The notes beneath the pieces were generated by a model. That model made no database searches. It had not been told where the DNA came from and saw nothing but the letters and a program-made list of their open reading frames with translations. Both the position numbers and the translations under genes were made by a program. From assembly GCA_036489445.1 (NCBI GenBank), contig DASXFV010000023.1, forward strand, positions 1 to 24,639: a DNA stretch of 24,639 nucleotides, in the 5' to 3' direction. Below are positions 1 through 6,869 of this stretch, piece after piece (within the stretch, counting starts at the first letter, position 1; every line of letters begins with the position of its first letter). This DNA comes from DAIDKA01 sp036489445. GTDB lineage: Bacteria > Pseudomonadota > Gammaproteobacteria > Steroidobacterales > Steroidobacteraceae.

Positions 1-44
1 AGGACTACCATAACGGCCGTTTCTGATCTTCCACAGGAGTGCCC

Positions 45-467
45 ATGCCACTGTCGCCGTTTCACCTCGCCATTCCGGTGCACGATCTGTCCGCCGCGCG
101 CGCATTCTATGGTGAGCTCTTCGGCTGCCCCGAAGGGCGCAGCAGCGCTGACTGGGTGGATTTCGATCTCTACGGCCATCAGCTCGTGGCACACCTGGAT
201 CGCTCGGCGCGGCTGCCCGTGCAGGCCACGAACGCCGTGGACGGGCAGGAGGTTCCGGTGCCGCACTTCGGCGTCGTGCTGCCGTGGCAGGCCTGGCAGG
301 ACCTTGCCAAGCGCCTGACCCAAGCTGGGCAGCGCTTTGTGATTGCACCGGGCATCCGCTTCCAGGGGCAGGTGGGCGAGCAGGCAACTTTTTTCCTGTA
401 TGACCCGTCCGGCAATGCGCTCGAGTTCAAGGCTTTCCAGAATCCGGCTCAACTGTTCGCACATTGA
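45..467 (+). CDS. VOC (glyoxalase/dioxygenase) family protein
   Basis: A 140-residue protein of the vicinal-oxygen-chelate fold, which holds a metal between two beta-alpha-beta-beta-beta modules. His7 (first strand, FHLAI), His50, His74 (start of the second module, PHFGVVL) and Glu127 (last strand, NALEFKAF) sit where the metal ligands normally lie, so the site looks intact. The length fits a single-domain member. I chose ATG at 45 over an in-frame GTG at 39 because AGGAG at 35-39 is well spaced for it and would overlap the GTG. It is followed 74 bp later by dps on the same strand, so the two may be co-transcribed. The substrate cannot be told; glyoxalase-like, dioxygenase-like and antibiotic-binding members share this fold. 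The family call is firm and the function is open. Confidence 0.88.
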   Translation: MPLSPFHLAIPVHDLSAARAFYGELFGCPEGRSSADWVDFDLYGHQLVAHLDRSARLPVQATNAVDGQEVPVPHFGVVLPWQAWQDLAKRLTQAGQRFVIAPGIRFQGQVGEQATFFLYDPSGNALEFKAFQNPAQLFAH

Positions 468-541
468 AATTGCACATCGCGGCCCGGACGATGTAAGTTC
501 TAACACCCCATCTCATGTCCCAATACGGAGTCTGAAACCCA

Positions 542-1066
542 ATGGGCAGCGCCAAGAAGTCCGACCTCCAGCAACGCCGCAAGGCTCCTCTGATCACCCC
601 GAGCGATCTCGGCGCCGCCGCTTCCAAGAGCATCGAAGGCGGGATGAACGCAATTCTGGCGGACGTCTTCGCGCTCTACATGAAGACCAAGAATTTCCAC
701 TGGCACATGAGCGGACCGCACTTCCGTGACTACCATCTGCTGTTGGATGAGCAGGCGGATCAGATCTATGCCATGACTGATCCTATCGCCGAGCGCATTC
801 GCAAGGTGGGCGGCATGACCTTGCGATCCATCGGGAATATCGCCCGTCTGCAGCGCATCAAGGACAACGATGCCGACTATGTCGATGCTCAGGACATGCT
901 GGCGGAATTGCGCGACGACAATCAGTCGCTGACGGCGCACATGCGCGAAGTGCATGAAGTCGTGGATGAGTTGAACGATATCGCCACCGCCAGCCTGCTG
1001 GAGAACTGGATCGATGAGACCGAACGGCGGGCCTGGTTCCTGTTCGAGGCCAGCCGCCGCCGCTGA
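542..1066 (+). CDS. dps: Dps-family DNA-protection/ferritin-like protein
   Basis: A 174-residue Dps protein. Dps forms a cytoplasmic dodecamer that oxidises Fe(II) with peroxide, stores the iron, and in many species coats DNA in stationary phase. The inter-subunit ferroxidase set is visible: His53 in NFHW, then His65 and Asp69 in YHLLLDEQ, then Asp80 and Glu84 in DPIAERI. The N-terminal tail is rich in Lys, Arg and Gln (positions 5-15), which in some Dps proteins binds DNA. GGAG at 527-530 lies 11 bases before the ATG, a rather long spacing. It follows the VOC gene closely. No OxyR or other operator was recognised. Family assignment is secure; DNA binding is inferred from the tail only. Confidence 0.95.
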   Translation: MGSAKKSDLQQRRKAPLITPSDLGAAASKSIEGGMNAILADVFALYMKTKNFHWHMSGPHFRDYHLLLDEQADQIYAMTDPIAERIRKVGGMTLRSIGNIARLQRIKDNDADYVDAQDMLAELRDDNQSLTAHMREVHEVVDELNDIATASLLENWIDETERRAWFLFEASRRR

Positions 1067-1156
1067 GGCAGTTGAGAACGGCATCTGAACGCCGGTCCAA
1101 CCTTTGTACAGTGTTGTAGTGCTGCACTGCGCTGCAATGCCACGCTCTAATTATGA

Positions 1157-1516
1157 TTCGGATTCTGGGTTCGAGCCTGTTCGGAGTTCAACTGGCCGCA
1201 CGCTTGGGATTCCTTTTGCATTTGCCTCGCATTCCGCTGCTGATGCGTTGGTAATGGCACTGCAGGTCTATCGCAGCCGCTTCAAACCCCCGCTTAAGCT
1301 GCAGCAGCCCAACGTCGTGGTGGTCGCCAAAGCGCACGATGCTGCCTAGGCGCGCAAATATTCGTTGACGGAAGCGCCGGCACGATGGAGCGGAGAGTGC
1401 AGGCCTTTCGGGCCAGGGCCGGCCGCGGAAGAATTCATCATTATTGGCCACATCCATGCACGACGCGCGACTTCGATTGTTTCAGCTCGCGGTCCAGGTT
1501 CGCGAGACGGCAGCGT
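1157..1516 (+). pseudogene. Decayed 3' fragment of a luciferase-like monooxygenase gene
   Basis: This stretch aligns in the same orientation with the last part of the intact LLM gene at 5851-6846. Bases 1160-1355 match about 6345-6550, and about 1375-1505 match about 6700-6838. The lesions are direct: a one-base deletion near 1210 shifts the frame; an in-frame TAG at 1347-1349 stands where the intact gene has GAG; and roughly 140 bp of the parent is missing around 1360-1375. Shared residues such as PFAFASH, YRSRFKP and GHIH make the relationship clear. Similarity continues a few bases past the parent stop codon (ACGGCAGCG at about 1507-1515 and 6847-6855). The 5' two-thirds of the gene is absent. 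It cannot encode a working enzyme. Confidence 0.88.
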
Positions 1517-1713
1517 CCGGCCCGTATTTAACTTAATCCTGCATGGGATAAGGTTGAGTATTCGAGATCAAGTTGCTGACTCAATATACGTTCCGAGAAT
1601 TGGTGCACGAGCATACGATAAACAGTCCACCTCATTTCTGCCGAGCGGAGAAGTAGCTACCTGGCCGCGTACGGCACATTGGGTTGCGTAATAAAAATAA
1701 AGGGAACCGATCC
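1517..1713. promoter_or_regulatory. Leader region of the propeller gene with an inverted repeat
   Basis: About 200 bp without a convincing gene. It is visibly richer in A and T than the flanking genes. It holds an inverted repeat TTGAGT (1554-1559) / ACTCAA (1579-1584) with a 19-base spacer, which could be a regulator site or chance. AGGGAA at 1701-1706 is the ribosome-binding site for the ATG at 1714. I could not fix a clear -35/-10 pair. Confidence 0.3.
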
Positions 1714-4700
1714 ATGAGAAGCACGCTGTGCGCGATAGCAGTCACGGTGCTGGCGCTGGCAGTCGGAAGCAATACAGCGCACGCACAGCAGCCCGTTCTG
1801 CAACGCGGCTACGACCCGGGTTTGTCCGGCGCCAACCTTTCGGAAACCACGCTAACCACATCCAACGTCAATCCAACTTCGTTTGGACTCCTGTTCACGT
1901 TGCCGGTAGACGACCAAATCTACGCCCAACCGCTCTATGTACCGCATGTTGCCATTACAGGCTACGGAACTCGCAATGTTGTCTACGTAGCAACAATGAG
2001 TGACTCGCTTTACGCTTTTGACGCGGATGTCGGCGGCGCCCCTCTGTGGTACATCAATTTTGCGAGTACCGTAGGTGCAGTTCCCCCACCAATAGCCAGA
2101 TTCATTTTTGCAGGCAATACCAACATAGTGGGTAATCTTGGCATCCTGAGTACGCCGGTAATCGATCCGTCAACCAACATCATGTACCTCGTGGCCTGCA
2201 CGCTGGAAGGCGGCACGATGGTCTATCGACTGCACGCGGTCGACATTACGAACGGTACAGAACCTTACCCCAACGTACTAATTTCCGGCAGTTCTGGAGG
2301 GGTCACTTTCAATGCCGCGCACCAAACCCAACGGGTATCGTTGACACTTTCGGGCGACCAAGTTGTGTTCGGGTTTGGCGCCCTGCAAGCAGAAGCTGAC
2401 GATCAAGGCGGCTACACCGGTTGGGTAATGGCCTACAACAAACAGACACTGGTGCAAAGCGGCGCTTTCGCGACAATTACCACGGGCACCGAGGGAGGAG
2501 GTGTGTGGCAGTCCGGCCGCCCACCTGCGATCGACGGTGCGGGCTTCGCATATGTATTCACGGGAAACGGATACCAGAACGGCTACAACGGCAGCACCAA
2601 CTTCAGCGAGAGCGCACTGAAACTCGATCCCGCGAATGGCCTGGCACTTACTGACTGGTTTACGCCCAGCAATTGGAGCGCTTTGGATGCGGGAGATCAA
2701 GACCTATCCAGTTCTGGGCCACTGTTGATTCCGAATACAAGTCCGACCGTGCTCGCCGGCGGCGGCAAGGTGGGCGTTCTATACGTGCTCAACACCAGTA
2801 ATCTCGGAAAATATAGCGCCTCGGACGGGGGTGTCCTCCAGGAGGAGAGCATCTCCACTTCCTCAATGCGAGGTGGCCCTGTCTATTGGCAGCGGTCCGC
2901 CGCGAATGGCGGCTCTTTACTCTATGATTGGGGCACCAGCGACTCCGTCAAGGCTTACTCGTTTAACGGAACCACGTTTGGGGCTGTTCCCAGCTCTCAG
3001 GGAAGCGCGAGCCAGATCTATCCGGGGGGGATCCTGGCGCTCTCCGCCAACGGCGAGCTTCCAGGCAGCGGTGTGCTTTGGGCAACTGCTGCAGTGAGCG
3101 GCGACGTCTTCGACGATGCTACGGATCCAGGCGTACTGTATGCCTTCGATGCCGACAACGTTTCCACGGAATTATGGAGTTCAACCATGAATTCCGCACG
3201 CGATAATTTCGGCAACTTCGCAAAACTAGTTCCGCCGCTCGTGGCAAATGGCAAGGTCTATGTCGCGACATTCTCCGACCAGGTGGCCGTGTATGGGCTT
3301 CTGAGCCCGGCGTCACCGACCACCGCGACGCCGACATTCAGTCTGGCCCCTGGAGCGTACACGGGCACGCAACAGGTGGCACTGTCGGATGCGACAGCGG
3401 GTGCGACGATCTACTACACGACGAATGGGGCGGAGCCGACGATTTCTTCCGCGCAGTACGTTGTGGGCACGCCGCTGTCGATTAGTGCGACCGAGACGAT
3501 TGAGGCGATGGCAGTGGCGAGTGGCTACAGCGCCAGCGTCGTGGCAACCGGCACCTACACGATTTCGGCCTCCGGCACGCCGCCGGGGCCGGGGAGCGTT
3601 GATCTATCGACGGATGATAATGTGGTTGGCATCGGCAGCCTCGGGACGGGCGCAAGCGGTGGTGGTCTCGATGAGAATGGGGATACTTATGCCGGGAACC
3701 TGCTGGGTACTTCGATCAGCTGGTCCGGGTCAACCTTTGCGCTGGGAAGCGCGGGCGTGGCTGATGTGGTCAGCAGTGCGACCATTGCATTGACGGCGGG
3801 AAACTATTCGAGCATTCAACTGCTCGCCACTGCCGTCAACGGCAACCAAACCAATCAGACCTTCGTGGTGACCTACACGGATGGGACGACGACGACCATT
3901 ACCCAAAATCTCAGCGATTGGTACACGCCGCAGAATTATACGGGAGAATCGATCGCATCGACCATGGCGTATCGGCTCTCACCGACTGGAGCAGCCGACA
4001 ACAGGACTTTCTATTTGTACGGTTACTCCTTTGCGATCAACAGTGCAAAGACGGTCGCGAGCATCACGTTGCCCCAGAATCGCAACGTCGTGGTTCTCGC
4101 CATCGATCTGGTGGGTGGGGGATCACCGTCACCGACCACCGCGACGCCGACATTCAGTCTGGCTCCTGGAGCGTACACGGGCACGCAACAGGTGGCACTG
4201 TCGGATGCGACGGCGGGTGCGACGATTTACTACACGACGAATGGGACGGCGCCGACGATTTCTTCGGCGCAATACGTTGCGGGCACGCCGCTGTCGATTA
4301 GTGCGACCGAGACGATTGAGGCGATGGCGGTGGCGAGTGGCTACAGCGCCAGTGTCGTGGCAACCGGAACCTACACGATTTCGGCTTCCGGCACGCCACC
4401 GGGGGCGGGGAGTGTTGATCTATCGACGGATGATAATGTGGTTGGCATCGGCAGCCTCGGGACGGGCGCAAGCGGTGGTGGTCTTGATGATAATGGGGAT
4501 AGTTACGCCGGGAACCTGCTGGGTAGGTCGATCAGCTGGTCCGGCTCGACCTTTGCGCTGGGAAGCGCGGGCGTGGCTGATGTGGTCAGCAGTACGACCA
4601 TTGCATTGACGGCGGGAAACTATTCGGGCATTCAACTGCTCGGCACTGCCGTCAACGGCAACCAAACCAATCAGACCTTCGTGGTGACCTACACGGATGG

Positions 4701-5760
4701 GACGACGACGACCATTACCCAAAGTCTCAGCGATTGGTATACGCCACAGAGCTATGCAGGAGAATCGATCGCATCGACGATGGCGTATCGACTTTTACCG
4801 ACTGGAGCAGCCGACAACAGGACTTTCTATTTGTACGGTTACTCCTTTGCGATCAACAGTACGAAGACGGTCGAGAGCATCACATTGCCCCAGAATCGCA
4901 ACGTCGTGGTTCTCGCCATCGATCTGGTAGGTGGTGGATCACCGTCACCGCTCACCGCGACGCCGACATTCAGTCTGGCCCCTGGAGCGTACACCGGCAC
5001 GCAACAGGTGACACTGTCGGATGCGACGGCGGGCGCGACGATCTACTACACGACGAATGGGACGGCGCCGACGATTTCTTCGGCGCAATACGTTGCGGGC
5101 ACGCCGCTGTCGATTAGTGCGACCGAAACGATTGAGGCGATGGCAGTGGCCAGTGGCTACGGCGCCAGCGTCGTGGCAACCGGCACCTACACGATTTCGG
5201 CCTCCGGCACGCCACCGGGGACAGGGAGCGTCAGTCTATCGACGGAAGATGATGTAGTGGGCATCGGCAGCTTCGGGACGGGCACAAGCGGTGGTGGTCT
5301 CGATGAGAATGGGGATACTTACGCCGGGAACCTGCTGGGTACGTCGATCAGCTGGTCCGGGTCAACCTTTGCGCTGGGAAGTGCGGGCGTGGCTGATGCA
5401 GTCAGCAGCACGACCATTGCATTGACGGAGGGAAACTATTCGAGCATTCAACTGCTCGCCACTGCTGTCAACGGCAACCAAACCAATCAGACCTTCGTGG
5501 TGACCTACACGGACGGGACGACGACGACCATTACCCAAAGTCTCAGCGATTGGTACACACCGCAGAGTTATACGGGAGAATCGATCGCATCGACCATGGC
5601 ATACCGGCTTACACCGGCTGGAGTGGCCGACAACAGAACTTTCTATTTGTACGGTTACTCCTTTGCGATCAACAGTGCAAAGACGGTGGAGAGCATCACT
5701 TTGCCTGATAATCGCAATGTCACGGTACTCGCAATTGATGTGGTCTCCGCGGGCACCTAG
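1714..5760 (+). CDS. Large exported PQQ-like beta-propeller protein with three chitobiase-C-like repeat units
   Basis: A 1348-residue secreted protein. Residues 1-24 form a Sec signal peptide ending AHA before QQP. I prefer ATG at 1714 over TTG at 1684 because it places the hydrophobic stretch correctly and has AGGGAA just upstream. Residues about 30-530 carry propeller-type repeats (for example VVYVATMSDSLYAFDAD), as in PQQ-binding-like proteins. Residues about 534-1348 are three near-identical 272-residue units. Each begins with an Fn3-like module of the chitobiase/hexosaminidase C-terminal type (ATPTFSLAPG ... TIYYTTNG) and continues with a Gly/Ser/Thr-rich module of about 190 residues ending in VVLAIDLV. 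No PQQ-enzyme catalytic site was recognised, so a binding or structural role on the cell surface or in the medium is likelier than dehydrogenase activity. The gene sits between an LLM fragment and the intact LLM gene, which suggests it was inserted there. Confidence 0.85.
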   Translation: MRSTLCAIAVTVLALAVGSNTAHAQQPVLQRGYDPGLSGANLSETTLTTSNVNPTSFGLLFTLPVDDQIYAQPLYVPHVAITGYGTRNVVYVATMSDSLYAFDADVGGAPLWYINFASTVGAVPPPIARFIFAGNTNIVGNLGILSTPVIDPSTNIMYLVACTLEGGTMVYRLHAVDITNGTEPYPNVLISGSSGGVTFNAAHQTQRVSLTLSGDQVVFGFGALQAEADDQGGYTGWVMAYNKQTLVQSGAFATITTGTEGGGVWQSGRPPAIDGAGFAYVFTGNGYQNGYNGSTNFSESALKLDPANGLALTDWFTPSNWSALDAGDQDLSSSGPLLIPNTSPTVLAGGGKVGVLYVLNTSNLGKYSASDGGVLQEESISTSSMRGGPVYWQRSAANGGSLLYDWGTSDSVKAYSFNGTTFGAVPSSQGSASQIYPGGILALSANGELPGSGVLWATAAVSGDVFDDATDPGVLYAFDADNVSTELWSSTMNSARDNFGNFAKLVPPLVANGKVYVATFSDQVAVYGLLSPASPTTATPTFSLAPGAYTGTQQVALSDATAGATIYYTTNGAEPTISSAQYVVGTPLSISATETIEAMAVASGYSASVVATGTYTISASGTPPGPGSVDLSTDDNVVGIGSLGTGASGGGLDENGDTYAGNLLGTSISWSGSTFALGSAGVADVVSSATIALTAGNYSSIQLLATAVNGNQTNQTFVVTYTDGTTTTITQNLSDWYTPQNYTGESIASTMAYRLSPTGAADNRTFYLYGYSFAINSAKTVASITLPQNRNVVVLAIDLVGGGSPSPTTATPTFSLAPGAYTGTQQVALSDATAGATIYYTTNGTAPTISSAQYVAGTPLSISATETIEAMAVASGYSASVVATGTYTISASGTPPGAGSVDLSTDDNVVGIGSLGTGASGGGLDDNGDSYAGNLLGRSISWSGSTFALGSAGVADVVSSTTIALTAGNYSGIQLLGTAVNGNQTNQTFVVTYTDGTTTTITQSLSDWYTPQSYAGESIASTMAYRLLPTGAADNRTFYLYGYSFAINSTKTVESITLPQNRNVVVLAIDLVGGGSPSPLTATPTFSLAPGAYTGTQQVTLSDATAGATIYYTTNGTAPTISSAQYVAGTPLSISATETIEAMAVASGYGASVVATGTYTISASGTPPGTGSVSLSTEDDVVGIGSFGTGTSGGGLDENGDTYAGNLLGTSISWSGSTFALGSAGVADAVSSTTIALTEGNYSSIQLLATAVNGNQTNQTFVVTYTDGTTTTITQSLSDWYTPQSYTGESIASTMAYRLTPAGVADNRTFYLYGYSFAINSAKTVESITLPDNRNVTVLAIDVVSAGT
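3315..5760 (+). repeat. Three in-frame tandem repeats of 816 bp
   Basis: Units at 3315-4130, 4131-4946 and 4947-5760 keep an exact 816-bp (272-codon) period and differ by scattered substitutions without visible indels. The last unit ends at the stop codon. Each starts at the ACC of ACCGCGACGCCGACATTC or close variants. The closeness of the copies, with changes at both silent and replacement sites, points to recent amplification or gene conversion. Unit number could vary between strains and could be miscounted in a short-read assembly. Confidence 0.95.
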
Positions 5761-5838
5761 CCCACCGCGTCCACGGGACTGGTGCCGACGAACACACGGC
5801 CAAAGACGGTTGCGGCGCCAGGCTCTCGCGTACCGGAC

Positions 5839-5844
5839 TATACT
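5839..5844 (+). promoter_or_regulatory. Candidate -10 element of the LLM gene
   Basis: TATACT matches the sigma-70 -10 consensus at five of six positions and ends only 6 bases before the ATG at 5851. I see no Shine-Dalgarno motif in the preceding 15 bases. If this box is used, the message would start at or very near the start codon (leaderless). No good -35 lies 16-18 bases upstream, so the call is weak. Confidence 0.3.
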
Positions 5845-5850
5845 TCCACA

Positions 5851-6846
5851 ATGATGAAAGTTCCGTTTTCGGTTCTTGATCTGTCCCCGATCGTCGCCGG
5901 CGGCACTGCTGCCGATGCGCTGCGTAATACTTTGGATCTTGCACGGCATGTGGAGGCGCTGGACTATCAGCGCTTCTGGCTGGCCGAGCACCACAACATG
6001 AGCGGAATCGCCAGTGCCGCGACCGTCGTGGTCATCGGTCATGTGGCCGGCGGCACGCGGCGCATTCGTGTCGGATCCGGCGGCATCATGCTGCCCAATC
6101 ATGCACCGCTGGTGGTCGCCGAGCAGTTCGGTACGCTGGCGACGTTGTATCCGGATCGCATCGATCTGGGGCTGGGCCGAGCCCCCGGGACCGACATGCT
6201 CACGGCGCGGGCGCTGCGGCGTGACCTGGCCACCAGTGCGGAGCAGTTTCCGCAGGACGTGATGGAACTGCAGGCGTATTTTGCGCCCACGGTGCCGGGA
6301 CAGACGGTCCGTGCCATTCCTGGTGAGGGCACGCGGGTGCCCTTGTGGATCCTGGGTTCCAGCCTGTTCGGGGCCCAACTGGCCGCCGCCTTGGGATTGC
6401 CCTTTGCATTTGCCTCGCATTTCGCGCCCGATGCGTTGATGACGGCACTGCAGATCTATCGCAGCCGCTTCAAACCCTCGCTTCAGCTGCAGCAGCCCCA
6501 CGCCATGGTGGCCGCGAACATCGTCGCCGCCGACTCGGACGCCGAGGCGCGCTATCTATTTACCTCCTTGCAACAGGCGTTTTTGCGACTGCGTCGGGGT
6601 GAGCCTGGACCTTTGCCTGCGCCGGTCGCCACCATCGAGTCCATTACCACTGAGACGGAACGAGCCGGGCTCAACCAGGCCCTGCATTGTTCCTTTGTGG
6701 GCAGCGTCGCCACGGTGGAGCAGGGCGTGCGGGCGTTTCTGGCCAGGACCGGCGCCGATGAACTTATCATCAGCGGTCATATTCATGACCACCAGGCGCG
6801 ACTGCGCTCCTTTGCACTCGCAGCGCAGGTGCGCGAGGCCCTGTGA
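5851..6846 (+). CDS. LLM-class flavin-dependent oxidoreductase
   Basis: A 331-residue bacterial-luciferase-like monooxygenase with the TIM-barrel fold that uses reduced FMN. The start VPFSVLDLSPI, the segment RFWLAEHHNM (residues 41-50) and the run VGSGGIMLPNHAPLVVAEQF are hallmarks of the MsnO8-like subgroup. The length is normal. ATG at 5851 is chosen because conserved sequence begins two codons later; a GTG at 5782 would add 23 unlikely residues. The substrate is unknown, and names such as alkane monooxygenase given to relatives are rarely tested. It follows the propeller gene by 90 bp, but a -10-like box just before its start suggests its own promoter. It converges with the TonB receptor gene, 23 bp away. 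A decayed copy of its 3' end lies at 1157-1516. Confidence 0.9.
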   Translation: MMKVPFSVLDLSPIVAGGTAADALRNTLDLARHVEALDYQRFWLAEHHNMSGIASAATVVVIGHVAGGTRRIRVGSGGIMLPNHAPLVVAEQFGTLATLYPDRIDLGLGRAPGTDMLTARALRRDLATSAEQFPQDVMELQAYFAPTVPGQTVRAIPGEGTRVPLWILGSSLFGAQLAAALGLPFAFASHFAPDALMTALQIYRSRFKPSLQLQQPHAMVAANIVAADSDAEARYLFTSLQQAFLRLRRGEPGPLPAPVATIESITTETERAGLNQALHCSFVGSVATVEQGVRAFLARTGADELIISGHIHDHQARLRSFALAAQVREAL

Positions 6847-6869
6847 ACGGCAGCGCCCGTCACGGCCCT

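Noticed and set aside
1365..1691. Open frame of 108 codons as a small gene.
   Set aside because: Its first part reads through the LLM remnant (EEFIIIGHIH) and the rest has no family features; no good start.
3389..5257. Repeated plus-strand frames rich in Arg inside the triplicated region.
   Set aside because: Off-frame readings of the 816-bp units; their similarity to one another comes from the tandem repeat.
3315..5760. Regular long repeats as a possible CRISPR-like or satellite array.
   Set aside because: Units are 816 bp, in frame and coding, without spacers.
5362..6501. Long minus-strand open frame spanning the propeller gene end and the LLM gene.
   Set aside because: It crosses two well-supported genes and reads as low-complexity Arg/His/Gly-rich sequence.
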